Shown here piece by piece: positions 17,287 through 26,438 of a DNA stretch of 64,000 nt. The stretch is from Photobacterium aphoticum (GTDB lineage: Bacteria > Pseudomonadota > Gammaproteobacteria > Enterobacterales > Vibrionaceae). Location: contig NZ_LDOV01000041.1 in the NCBI RefSeq assembly GCF_001029435.1, positions 1 through 64,000 of the forward strand, in the 5' to 3' direction. The notes under the pieces were generated by a model that saw only the letters and a list, made by a program, of their open reading frames with translations, was not told the DNA's origin and ran no database searches. Every line of letters begins with the position of its first letter. Within the stretch, counting starts at the first letter, position 1. A program made the translations under genes and the position numbers.

Positions 17287-18411
17287 ATGGATAGGAAACG
17301 TATATTAACCGTCTTTGGCACACGCCCTGAAGCCATTAAAATGGCCCCTCTTGTACATGCGCTATCAAACGATAGCCGCTTTGAATCAAAAGTATGTGTC
17401 ACAGCACAGCACCGTGAAATGCTTGATCAGGTGCTCGAACTCTTCTCTATCACTCCTGATTTTGATCTCAACTTAATGAAAGCAGGGCAAACACTCAACG
17501 ATGTTACTGCTCGCATTATTCTTGAATTAAAACCTGTTTTAGATGAATTTAAACCGGATATTGTGGCGGTACATGGAGATACAGCCACTACATTTGCAGC
17601 AAGCTTAGCATCCTACTACGAGCAAATTGCCGTTTGTCATGTTGAAGCGGGTCTTCGAACAGGCAATATTTATTCACCTTGGCCGGAAGAAGCCAACCGA
17701 AAGTTAACAGGGGCTTTAACACAGTATCACTGCGCACCCACTGAAACCTCTAAAGATAATTTAATCCAAGAGAACTACGATCCTGAAGCAATTACCGTGA
17801 CAGGTAATACTGTTATCGATGCTCTTTTAATGGTGAAAAACAAAATCGATACTGATTCTGATCTTAATGCGACTCTCGAAGCGCAATTTCCCTTTCTAGA
17901 TAATAACAAGAAACTTATCCTCGTTACGGGGCACCGACGTGAAAGCTTTGGCGGTGGTTTTGAGCGAATCTGTCAGGCACTGGCAAAAACCGCCAATCAA
18001 CACCCTGATGTACAAATTCTCTACCCTATGCACCTTAATCCCAATGTGCGAGAACCCGTAAATCGTATTTTAGCCGGCATCGATAATATTCATCTCATCG
18101 AACCTCAACAATATCTACCGTTCATTTATCTTATGACTCGTGCGCATATTATTTTAACAGACTCAGGTGGTATTCAAGAAGAGGCTCCATCACTGGGCAA
18201 ACCCGTATTGGTTATGCGCGATACAACAGAACGGCCAGAAGCTGTCGCAGCAGGTACTGTAAAATTAGTCGGGACAGATATAGAGAGAATTGTTTCGAAT
18301 CTAAATGAACTGCTCACCAGCAATGAATCTTATCAAGCAATGAGCTATGCCCATAACCCCTATGGGGACGGTAAAGCTTGTGAACGTATCCTTAATGCAT
18401 TAGCAAAATAA
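17287..18411 (+). CDS. wecB: UDP-N-acetylglucosamine 2-epimerase
   Basis: A cytoplasmic non-hydrolysing epimerase of 374 aa giving UDP-ManNAc from UDP-GlcNAc. The N-terminal GTRPEAIKMAPL, HVEAGLRTGN (about 118) and TDSGGIQEEAPSLGKPVLVMRDTTERPE-type nucleotide-binding C-lobe are all present. Full family length. With wecC downstream (29-base gap) it supplies UDP-ManNAcA, the substrate of the WecG-type transferase encoded later in the operon. Confidence 0.95.
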   Translation: MDRKRILTVFGTRPEAIKMAPLVHALSNDSRFESKVCVTAQHREMLDQVLELFSITPDFDLNLMKAGQTLNDVTARIILELKPVLDEFKPDIVAVHGDTATTFAASLASYYEQIAVCHVEAGLRTGNIYSPWPEEANRKLTGALTQYHCAPTETSKDNLIQENYDPEAITVTGNTVIDALLMVKNKIDTDSDLNATLEAQFPFLDNNKKLILVTGHRRESFGGGFERICQALAKTANQHPDVQILYPMHLNPNVREPVNRILAGIDNIHLIEPQQYLPFIYLMTRAHIILTDSGGIQEEAPSLGKPVLVMRDTTERPEAVAAGTVKLVGTDIERIVSNLNELLTSNESYQAMSYAHNPYGDGKACERILNALAK

Positions 18412-18440
18412 ACATTTCAAATTTACACAAAGGAAAAGAC

Positions 18441-19706
18441 ATGTCATTTGAAACGGTTTCCATTATTGGCCTTGGTTATATTGGCTTGCCAACAGCCGCC
18501 ATGTTTGCATCACGTAAGAAACAAGTGATCGGTGTTGATGTCAGCCAGCATGCAGTTGATACCATCAACCAAGGAAAAATTCATATCGTTGAGCCAGAGC
18601 TGGATATGATTGTCAGTGCCGCCGTGAGTGAAGGCTACTTGAAAGCCGTCACAACCCCAGAACAAGCTGATGCGTTCTTAATCGCTGTGCCGACACCATT
18701 CTTACCATGTGCTGAAGGGGAAGTACCAGAGCCTGATTTGTCTTATATTGAAGCAGCAAGTAAAGCCATTGCCCCCGTACTCAAAAAGGGCGACTTGGTA
18801 ATTTTAGAATCTACGTCACCGGTTGGAGCAACGGAACAAATGTCAGCATGGTTAGCTGAAGTAAGACCTGATCTCCGCTTCCCGCAAGATGCTGGCGAAA
18901 ATACTGACATTAACATTGCCCACTGTCCTGAGCGTGTATTACCAGGGCATGTTGTCCGTGAATTAGTCGAGAATGATCGCGTTATTGGAGGGATGACACC
19001 ACGCTGTTCGGAGCGATCTATTGAGCTGTATAAAACATTCGTACAAGGCGACTGTGTAGTAACGAATGCCCGTACCGCTGAAATGGCCAAACTCACAGAA
19101 AACAGTTCACGCGATGTGCAAATTGCTTTTGCCAACGAACTGTCTATCATTTGTGACAAACTCGACATTAATGTATGGGAATTGATTGCCCTTGCAAATC
19201 GCCACCCTCGCGTCAATATTCTACAACCTGGACCGGGTGTCGGTGGCCACTGTATTGCCGTTGACCCCTGGTTCATCGTTTCGAAGACACCAGAAGAAGC
19301 GCAAATGATCCACACCGCACGTAAAGTGAATGACGGCAAACCACAATGGGTACTTAATAAAGTTAAAATGGCTGTCGCGGATTTCTTGCAAGCACACCCA
19401 GAAAAAACAGCCCGAGAAATTACTATTGCATGTTATGGACTCGCCTTTAAACCAGACATTGATGACTTACGCGAAAGCCCAGCGATGCTCATTACCCAAA
19501 AAATCGAAGAGTTCCACAATGGACGAGTGATAGCAGTAGAGCCAAATATTGAAGTCTTACCGGCCAAACTCAACCATGTGGAGTTGGTCGACTATAATAT
19601 GGCCGCTGTAGAAGCAGACATTCAAGTGATGCTGGTTGATCACAAAGAATTCAAAGAAGCGTCTGTCCAAACTGGTATCATTATTGATACTAAGGGTATT
19701 TGGTAA
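18441..19706 (+). CDS. wecC: UDP-N-acetyl-D-mannosamine dehydrogenase
   Basis: An enzyme of 421 aa that oxidises UDP-ManNAc to UDP-ManNAcA with two NAD+. The Rossmann motif is GLGYIGLPTA (10-19). The catalytic cysteine is in GPGVGGHCIAVDPWF (about 272) and the UDP-binding C-terminal domain contains LAFKPDIDDLRESPA. Starts at an ATG after AAAGGAAAAG. Base composition is still close to the core genes; the strongly AT-rich block begins just after it. Confidence 0.95.
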   Translation: MSFETVSIIGLGYIGLPTAAMFASRKKQVIGVDVSQHAVDTINQGKIHIVEPELDMIVSAAVSEGYLKAVTTPEQADAFLIAVPTPFLPCAEGEVPEPDLSYIEAASKAIAPVLKKGDLVILESTSPVGATEQMSAWLAEVRPDLRFPQDAGENTDINIAHCPERVLPGHVVRELVENDRVIGGMTPRCSERSIELYKTFVQGDCVVTNARTAEMAKLTENSSRDVQIAFANELSIICDKLDINVWELIALANRHPRVNILQPGPGVGGHCIAVDPWFIVSKTPEEAQMIHTARKVNDGKPQWVLNKVKMAVADFLQAHPEKTAREITIACYGLAFKPDIDDLRESPAMLITQKIEEFHNGRVIAVEPNIEVLPAKLNHVELVDYNMAAVEADIQVMLVDHKEFKEASVQTGIIIDTKGIW

Positions 19707-19712
19707 CTTTAG

Positions 19713-19735
19713 GTGGGTGCATTAGCACCCACTTT
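19713..19735 (+). terminator. hairpin between wecC and wzy
   Basis: GTGGGTGC pairs with GCACCCAC around ATTA and is followed by TTT. It lies seven bases after the wecC stop, 15 before wzy, and marks the abrupt change to AT-rich DNA. The T-run is short, so termination may be partial. Confidence 0.5.
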
Positions 19736-19750
19736 CAATTATGGTAAGTT

Positions 19751-21031
19751 ATGGAATCTATACTAATTATAACGAATATAGTAATTTTATATGCTGCATT
19801 ATATTCAACAGTGAAAAACAAAAAGTTTTATGACATATCAAACATATACTTCTATTCATTGTCAGTTTTTATCGTATTCCCACTTTTTTATATAAATTTA
19901 TTACACAAAGAAAATAACTATTATTTTATATATAGCAACTGGCTTGATTATACAAACTTAGTCTGCTTGGTGATATTATTAACATCTCTAATATCAAACA
20001 TTTTATTTGACAAAATAAACACGCCAAAAGTAGATTGGAAAATAAGTAAAAACGTAATGTTTACTATATTAGCCTTCCTTGCCATTAGTTACGCATCAAA
20101 ATTCCAATTATTCATTTCAGGTTCACTAATAATTGAAGATAAATATGCTGAGGTACAAAATATATCGTCTTCAGTTAAATATTTTTCAAATTTTGACATT
20201 GCTCTATTTCCAATAGTTGCAGCTCTATTTTTTGACAAAAAAGAAAACAACATTACAATAAAGGCAATATTTTGGGTCACACTATCAATAATGATAATCT
20301 ATGCTGTGATTCAAGGTAGAAGATTTGGGATAATTTACCCACTTTTAATCACCTTTATAATCCACTCTATTTACAATGGGATAAAAACAAAAAAAACCAT
20401 ACTTTTCATATCTTTATCCGCAAGCGTTTTCTTCTCAATGACTGCAATAAGATTATCTCAAGCACAAGCTGTTGTTGAGACGGGTGAAAGCATATCTGTA
20501 ATGAGTGCCATTAAAAATATCGATGATGATATATTAGATAACTTAACCCAATCACTAATTAGCCGAATCGGTAATCCATACATAATGCTCAATCATGTAT
20601 CGTATCATAAAAATGAACTTTATAGAGAACCATTTTACAATGTCGCTACTCATGCAATGACATCTGTAGTACCTCGCATTTTTTATCCAGAAAAAAAACC
20701 AATATCAATTGGAAATGAGTTTGGTAAAGAAATAGGTGTAATCTCAATAAATAACCACATCACAAAGATAAACCCTGGTTGGCCAGCAGAAGTGTCCTAC
20801 TCATACGGGTTAATTGGAGTTTCATTATTTTTCTTTTTTACGATAGGAATGATTAAACTAGCTTATCAATATTTCAACGTAAATAATCACATTGGAATCA
20901 TCGTATATGCAAGTTTATTTACGTTTGTATTCTCAGGATTTCAAATGGAATTTGCTTTTGCATTCAACACATTAATAAAAACAATTTTTGTGTTATTTGT
21001 AATTTGTTTTATACATAAAAGAGAATCATGA
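19751..21031 (+). CDS. wzy: putative Wzy-type polysaccharide polymerase (left operon)
   Basis: A polytopic membrane protein of 426 aa with about 10-12 predicted helices. A larger periplasmic loop sits around residues 240-340, containing RIGNPYIMLNHV and VPRIFYPEKKP. This layout resembles oligosaccharide-repeat-unit polymerases, which join undecaprenyl-linked units in the periplasm. Sequence is poorly conserved in this family, so the call rests on topology and position between precursor genes and the flippase. AT-rich, unlike wecC. A neighbouring flippase and Wzc support it. Confidence 0.7.
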   Translation: MESILIITNIVILYAALYSTVKNKKFYDISNIYFYSLSVFIVFPLFYINLLHKENNYYFIYSNWLDYTNLVCLVILLTSLISNILFDKINTPKVDWKISKNVMFTILAFLAISYASKFQLFISGSLIIEDKYAEVQNISSSVKYFSNFDIALFPIVAALFFDKKENNITIKAIFWVTLSIMIIYAVIQGRRFGIIYPLLITFIIHSIYNGIKTKKTILFISLSASVFFSMTAIRLSQAQAVVETGESISVMSAIKNIDDDILDNLTQSLISRIGNPYIMLNHVSYHKNELYREPFYNVATHAMTSVVPRIFYPEKKPISIGNEFGKEIGVISINNHITKINPGWPAEVSYSYGLIGVSLFFFFTIGMIKLAYQYFNVNNHIGIIVYASLFTFVFSGFQMEFAFAFNTLIKTIFVLFVICFIHKRES

Positions 21032-21032
21032 A

Positions 21033-22211
21033 TTGTTTATTTTACTAAAAAAAATTCTTGCTGCAGATTTTTTATCCAAAATTCTTCAGGTTATATTGAC
21101 ACTGTTGATAATAAGGATATTCAGCAAGGATAACTATGCCAATTACTCAGTAATTTTAGCATGGGCATCAATAATCATAGGATTAACATCTGGCTTTAAT
21201 GTTTCATTGCTTAGAATTACCGCATCAGGAAAAAATAAAGATAATGAAAACATCTACCTACTATTATTTACTTCACTTTTTTTAGTTGCCGTGATTATTG
21301 GTTCATTGGTTATAAATCATTTTTATGGAATTAATGCGAGTTTACTCGTAATACTTACATCTTCTCTTGGTGGGATACAGTTATTAGCGGCTTACTATCA
21401 AGCACAAGAAAAAATAAAAAAGTATGCATTGATAAATTCACTGAGATCACTAATACCTCTTTTAACTGTTTTTTTTCTTATGGTTGCATCGTTATCTGTA
21501 TCATACGAAGATGTAATCTACTTATTCCTTGCTGCATATATATCTTCAATAAGTATTTATATCGCAAACGAAAAAAAGCCTTTCAACTTAAATCTCATTA
21601 ACTTAAAAAATATAAGATCAATCTTTAGAGAAAACTTACTCTTACTCGCATACTACAGTATAATCGCAGTTTACACACAATATGACTTGATATTTCTAAG
21701 TCAAGAATTCAGTAATGACGATATATCAAATTTTGCCGTACTGCAAAGATTATATCTTCTAACAATCATTTTATTGCCATCTGTTGTTTCAACGCTAAGG
21801 ATATATACAGCGAAAGATACTACCTCTGAAAACCTTAGAGCATTAATAGTAACGGTATTAAAAAAATCTATCTTTCTAGGTTTTTTTATTTGCCTATTAA
21901 TTGTATTTCTTTATCCAATGTCTATATTCATTGTAGGAGAACAATATTCAGATGCTGTGGAATTTCTTCCTCTCTTTGCTTTTGCAACTTTTTTCTCATA
22001 TGTTGGCTGTATATTCACTCCAATATTTATATCAAAAGAGCTTTATAAACAATTAATTATATCGGGTATAGCGTCAGTATCTTTCAAATTGCTAATTTAT
22101 GATGTATTTGCATCAGATTTAAATAGCTTTATCTGGTGCTTTATATTCTCCGTGGTTTTTTATAACATCTTTGGCCTCTCTTTAATGTACACATCTCAAC
22201 AGAGTAAATAA
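21033..22211 (+). CDS. wzx: putative Wzx-type flippase (left operon)
   Basis: A membrane protein of 392 aa with about 12 helices and the MOP-type pattern: an N-terminal helix pair with FLSKILQVILTLLIIRIFSKDNYANYSV, and a repeated two-bundle layout. It would flip the lipid-linked repeat unit across the inner membrane. The TTG at 21033 follows GAGAA by seven bases and comes just after the wzy stop (TGA at 21029). No in-frame ATG exists nearby. Its stop overlaps the next start (TAATG). AT-rich. Confidence 0.7.
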   Translation: MFILLKKILAADFLSKILQVILTLLIIRIFSKDNYANYSVILAWASIIIGLTSGFNVSLLRITASGKNKDNENIYLLLFTSLFLVAVIIGSLVINHFYGINASLLVILTSSLGGIQLLAAYYQAQEKIKKYALINSLRSLIPLLTVFFLMVASLSVSYEDVIYLFLAAYISSISIYIANEKKPFNLNLINLKNIRSIFRENLLLLAYYSIIAVYTQYDLIFLSQEFSNDDISNFAVLQRLYLLTIILLPSVVSTLRIYTAKDTTSENLRALIVTVLKKSIFLGFFICLLIVFLYPMSIFIVGEQYSDAVEFLPLFAFATFFSYVGCIFTPIFISKELYKQLIISGIASVSFKLLIYDVFASDLNSFIWCFIFSVVFYNIFGLSLMYTSQQSK

Positions 22212-23374
22212 TGAAAGTATTAATGATAGCATACTATACACCTCCTTTCGCAGGTGTTGGACAGTTTAGGATAAACAAGTTTATTAAGTATATTTCTAAT
22301 TCAGAAGAAATTAGTAAATTAACTGTTATTAGTGTATCCAATGAAGCGTATACTGATATTTGCAACAATGAAATACACATTGCAAAGAATGTTTATGTAT
22401 ATAAGACAGCATATTCTAAACTACTTGGTAATATTTTCAATGAGGAAGGGTTGATATGGGCCCCATATCTAGTGCCCAAGCTAATAAAAGAATTGAAAAA
22501 TGAAGATTATGATTCAATCTATATTAATGGAAATCCATTTTTCCATATACCCATATGTATAGTGATATGTAAAATATTTAAAGTAAAAGTAATTGTTGAC
22601 TATAGAGATCCATGGTTGTTATCTCCATATAGAAGCATGTCAACTCTAAAAAGAGTTATAATATCATTTCTTGAAAATTTCGTTGTGAAAAATTGCAGGT
22701 ATCTAATAAATGTAACAAAACAAGCAACGGATATTCACGTTAATCATTATAGTAAAGTTGATCGTGATAAATTCATAACCATCGAAAATGGATTTGATAT
22801 TGATGATTTCCATCAAGTTGCAACGAACAAAACAGGAGCATTAGATATTGTCAATATCGTAGGAAACAGACAGATAATTGTTTATTCTGGAAAGTTCTCT
22901 GACTTCAGAAACCCTAAAAATTTTCTTAATGCTTTAAGAGCGCATACTGATAAATATTTCTTCCTTCATATTGGTGGTGAAGAAAGACATATAACTGATC
23001 AAATAAAAGAACTCCATTTAGAAGATTCATATTTTTGCACAGGATATTTAGCATACAGTGAAGCAATATCTATAATGAAGAAATCTCACTTTGGATTAAT
23101 TATAAGTGGAGGGCATCCCTATGAACCAACTACAAAGGTATTTGATTATATTGCATTAAATCTTAAAAAAATTGTAATTACAGATAATAATGATCATGGC
23201 TTCCTTTATGACACATTAAATAATGACGGAGCTAGCTTTATATGTAAAAACAATATTCCTGATATTCATAATGCATTATCTAACATACACAATTTAAAGC
23301 AACAAAATCAATCACTTTACTCTCGATTCAACAGGCAAAAACAAGCAGAGTCCCTTCTGAGTTTTTTAAAATGA
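22211..23374 (+). CDS. glycosyltransferase, GT4-like (left operon)
   Basis: A 387-aa predicted GT-B enzyme. The N-terminal YYTPPFAGVGQFR fits the acceptor lobe of GT4-type enzymes. The C-terminal half has a nucleotide-binding pattern with GGEER (about 259), LIISGGHPYEPTTKVFDYIA (about 300) and a conserved Lys-Val-Phe-Asp-Tyr. Donor and acceptor are unknown. It is translationally coupled on both sides (one-base overlap upstream, ATGA downstream). AT-rich and strain-specific in appearance. Confidence 0.75.
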   Translation: MKVLMIAYYTPPFAGVGQFRINKFIKYISNSEEISKLTVISVSNEAYTDICNNEIHIAKNVYVYKTAYSKLLGNIFNEEGLIWAPYLVPKLIKELKNEDYDSIYINGNPFFHIPICIVICKIFKVKVIVDYRDPWLLSPYRSMSTLKRVIISFLENFVVKNCRYLINVTKQATDIHVNHYSKVDRDKFITIENGFDIDDFHQVATNKTGALDIVNIVGNRQIIVYSGKFSDFRNPKNFLNALRAHTDKYFFLHIGGEERHITDQIKELHLEDSYFCTGYLAYSEAISIMKKSHFGLIISGGHPYEPTTKVFDYIALNLKKIVITDNNDHGFLYDTLNNDGASFICKNNIPDIHNALSNIHNLKQQNQSLYSRFNRQKQAESLLSFLK

Positions 23375-24405
23375 AAAAAATATTAATATTAACCAATATG
23401 GGCCCATTTACAGGTAATGAATACTCAGGTCAATTCGTTATTGATCAATATAATTCAATGAGGTCTATAAATAACAATTCTATTGAACTTCTACTCATGT
23501 CACCAAATGGTAATGGGCCATTGTTTTCAATTTGCAAATATTTTATTTTCCTCTGTAAGTTCATAGTCACCTCAATAAGAAGACATACTTTCGATATCAT
23601 ACATGTGCATTATTATTATCCAACAATAATCCTTGCTGTTATTTATCGATTATTTGTAAACAGACACGTTAAAATCATTGTTACGTTTCATGGTTCCGAT
23701 GTGTATAAATACAAACATCCTCCATTTCTTTATAGATACCTATTTAAATTTGTCAATCATTCAATATTTGTATCTAAACACTTAGTAGACAATATTAAAA
23801 TTCCAATCGACAAAAACAAACACTCAACATTATCAGTTGGCGCGAAATATCTTGAACCAAATATTGGTGATGATATCTTTGATTTTTCATTTATTGGCAC
23901 AATTGATGACAATAAAAAAATAATAGAATTCATTAACATAGCAAACAATTATAACAAAAAGCAACTTAATATAGTTATTGCGGGCTATTGCATTCGTGAA
24001 AAAGAGTTTAAAAAAGCCATAGAAGAATCAATTCACAAAATTAAATTTTTAGGTACCGTAAACAAACAGAAAGTTTTTGATATTTTTAATCAATCTAGGT
24101 TTTCATTAAATTTGTCAACTTACGAATCTTTTGGGCTTTCAATAACAGAGTCAATGCTTGTTGGCACCCCTGTTGTTGCAACAAATACTGATGGCAGCAC
24201 AGAGCAAATAATTGACAATGAAAATGGATATATAATCAACTTTAACGATAGAGAAATTCTTCAAGTGTTAGATTTAACATCAACAATCACAAATGAAAAA
24301 TATAGTGAGCTCTCTTATAACGCTAAAAAGTCTAGTGAGAAATTTCTACTCTCGGAAGTTATAGAACAACTCGAAAATTTATACGATGGTGTATGCAATG
24401 AATAA
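23371..24405 (+). CDS. glycosyltransferase family 4 (left operon)
   Basis: A 344-aa GT-B enzyme. HFHGSD-like TFHGSDVYKYKH is near residue 110, and the donor site E-x7-E motif is in YESFGLSITES (about 251). GTPVVATNTDGSTEQI follows. It adds one sugar to the lipid-linked unit on the cytoplasmic face; the sugar cannot be read from the sequence. Overlaps the previous gene by four bases and the next gene's start by eight. Confidence 0.85.
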   Translation: MKKILILTNMGPFTGNEYSGQFVIDQYNSMRSINNNSIELLLMSPNGNGPLFSICKYFIFLCKFIVTSIRRHTFDIIHVHYYYPTIILAVIYRLFVNRHVKIIVTFHGSDVYKYKHPPFLYRYLFKFVNHSIFVSKHLVDNIKIPIDKNKHSTLSVGAKYLEPNIGDDIFDFSFIGTIDDNKKIIEFINIANNYNKKQLNIVIAGYCIREKEFKKAIEESIHKIKFLGTVNKQKVFDIFNQSRFSLNLSTYESFGLSITESMLVGTPVVATNTDGSTEQIIDNENGYIINFNDREILQVLDLTSTITNEKYSELSYNAKKSSEKFLLSEVIEQLENLYDGVCNE

Positions 24406-25132
24406 TACAATACCAAGTAAACATTCCATTAATGACCTACCCATAACATGCTTCAATGAAATCAATCAGGTAGTGAGTTATATTTCCAATAATTACATCA
24501 CCCCTCAAAAACCAGGTTCTGCAATTGCTATAAATCCTGAAAAAATAGTCACTAGTTATCAAGATACCCAAACCAAGGATATGCTTGGCAAAGCATCTTT
24601 CCTTTACCCGGATGGTATTGGTGTTGTGAAACTATTACAAAAGAAAACAGGTTATAACATATCCCGTATTCCTGGATGTGAACTGTGGGAGCACCTAATG
24701 CGGTATGCAGGACAAAATAACACTCCTGTTTTCTTGTTAGGCGCAACAAATAGCGTTGTAAATCAAACTGTCAATAAATTAAAAGATGAGTTGAATTTAA
24801 ATATTTCTGATTTTCATGATGGATATTTCACCGATGAAGATGAAATGGTTGAACGAATCCGACAATCTGGTGCAAAAATAGTCACAGTAGCTCTCGGTTC
24901 ACCAAGACAGGAATATTTTATAGAAAAATGCATCAATGCAGATATTAATGCTTTTTTCATGGGTGTTGGCGGTACATACAATGTATATACAGGAAATGTA
25001 AAACGAGCTCCTCAATCTTGGTGTAAATTAAATTTAGAATGGTTATACCGACTTCTCTCAGAACCTACACGTATTGGTCGCCAAATTAAGTTACTTAAAT
25101 TTGTTCAATTAGCTGTACAAAATAAGATCTAA
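24398..25132 (+). CDS. wecG: WecG/TagA/CpsF-family transferase (UDP-ManNAcA type)
   Basis: A protein of 244 aa. E. coli WecG transfers ManNAcA from UDP-ManNAcA onto GlcNAc-PP-undecaprenol to make lipid II of enterobacterial common antigen. Alignment by eye with E. coli WecG is good over the whole length: MNN start, AINPEKI, YPDGIGVVKL, PGCELWEHLM, TPVFLLGAT, VTVALGSPRQEYF and FMGVGGTYNVYTGNVKRAPQ. The ATG at 24398 matches the E. coli start; an ATG at 24386 is also in frame. With wecB, wecC and wecA in the same operon this gives a full set for GlcNAc-ManNAcA-PP-Und. Confidence 0.88.
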   Translation: MNNTIPSKHSINDLPITCFNEINQVVSYISNNYITPQKPGSAIAINPEKIVTSYQDTQTKDMLGKASFLYPDGIGVVKLLQKKTGYNISRIPGCELWEHLMRYAGQNNTPVFLLGATNSVVNQTVNKLKDELNLNISDFHDGYFTDEDEMVERIRQSGAKIVTVALGSPRQEYFIEKCINADINAFFMGVGGTYNVYTGNVKRAPQSWCKLNLEWLYRLLSEPTRIGRQIKLLKFVQLAVQNKI

Positions 25133-25221
25133 GTCTCTCACTCCACACACTATATTCGCATTAGTCACATTCGACTAAACAATCAATTAAACAAACCAAC
25201 ATTCTAACAATAGTAGGTTGT

Positions 25222-26358
25222 ATGGATATTGCGTACTCTTTTGTATTTCTGTGTTCATTGGGTTCCTTGTTTATATTTCGTAAGGTCGCCAAACGCATAG
25301 GGTTAGTTGATAAACCAAATGAAAGAAAGCATCACCAAGGCGTGATCCCACTCGTTGGCGGGATTTCGATCTTTATGACGTTATGTATTTCTTTTCTTAT
25401 GTTCTTACCGATCAACGATAACTTAACCATGTTCCTAGGCTGCGGCTTTGTATTAGTCGTGATTGGGGCATTAGATGATTACTACGACATCAGCTTTAAG
25501 TTTCGCCTCGTGGTTCAAGCGGCGATTTCACTGTTTATGATCCTGCAAGGTGGCCATTCACTGCACAACCTTGGGTACTTGATGGGCAATGAAACCTTGC
25601 AATTGTCTCCAATCGTCAGCGGTATCATTACTATTTTAGGGGTCATTGGTGCAATCAATGCCTTTAACATGGTCGATGGTATTGATGGGTTATTGGGCGG
25701 TTTAGCTTCTGTCACGTTTGGGGCACTCGGCTTTGTGTTCTATACCAATGGTAATCATCACCTGGCGACATTCTGCTTTCTCTTTGTTACTGCCATGGTG
25801 CCTTATATTCTGCTGAATTTAGGGATCCCACTGGGCAGACGCTTTAAAGTGTTCATGGGAGATGCTGGCAGTGTTTTGATTGGCTTTTCGGTCGTTTGGC
25901 TATTGATCCGTGGCACACAAGATCAATCCATCATTACCTTTAAACCGGTGACGGCATTGTGGCTGATTGCGATCCCTTTAATGGACATGGCGACCATTAT
26001 GATCCGGCGTATGCGCAAAGGACAATCCCCTTTCAAACCAGACAGAGAGCACTTGCACCACATCTGTCAGCGGATAGGCCTTTCCCCCACCGTCTCTTTG
26101 TTGGTGATTTGTACCTCTGCCACCATCATGGCCGCTATCGGTATTTGGTCTGATCTCAATGGTATCAGTGAAAGCGTCATGTTCATCAGTTTCTTAGCCG
26201 TGTTTACTCTTTATTTTTTAGTGATCAGCTACATCTGGCGTATTACCACCTTCATTCACCATATCTTTGGTCAGCCAGCTCGCCCACTGGACAATGCGAA
26301 AGACTGCACGGCAGATAATATCAACCTTGAAAAGACACAAACTGAATCAGACAGTTAG
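25222..26358 (+). CDS. wecA: WecA-like undecaprenyl-phosphate GlcNAc-1-P transferase (left operon)
   Basis: A polytopic inner-membrane enzyme of 378 aa, about 11 helices, that starts repeat-unit synthesis by moving a sugar-1-phosphate onto undecaprenyl phosphate. Family motifs are all present: GALDDYYDIS (about 75-85), NAFNMVDGIDGLLGG (about 152), GDAGSVLIGF (about 213) and the HIHH-like DREHLHHI (about 273). It is one of three wecA paralogues in the window (also 27453 and 55910). GlcNAc is the likely sugar but is not proven by these motifs. GC returns to the housekeeping level here. Confidence 0.9.
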   Translation: MDIAYSFVFLCSLGSLFIFRKVAKRIGLVDKPNERKHHQGVIPLVGGISIFMTLCISFLMFLPINDNLTMFLGCGFVLVVIGALDDYYDISFKFRLVVQAAISLFMILQGGHSLHNLGYLMGNETLQLSPIVSGIITILGVIGAINAFNMVDGIDGLLGGLASVTFGALGFVFYTNGNHHLATFCFLFVTAMVPYILLNLGIPLGRRFKVFMGDAGSVLIGFSVVWLLIRGTQDQSIITFKPVTALWLIAIPLMDMATIMIRRMRKGQSPFKPDREHLHHICQRIGLSPTVSLLVICTSATIMAAIGIWSDLNGISESVMFISFLAVFTLYFLVISYIWRITTFIHHIFGQPARPLDNAKDCTADNINLEKTQTESDS

Positions 26359-26438
26359 TCCTTTAGGTCTTAACAAGACACTCATCGTTACCTTCTAATA
26401 CATCCACTTAACAGTCGCATTCTTATATGGAGATAATA

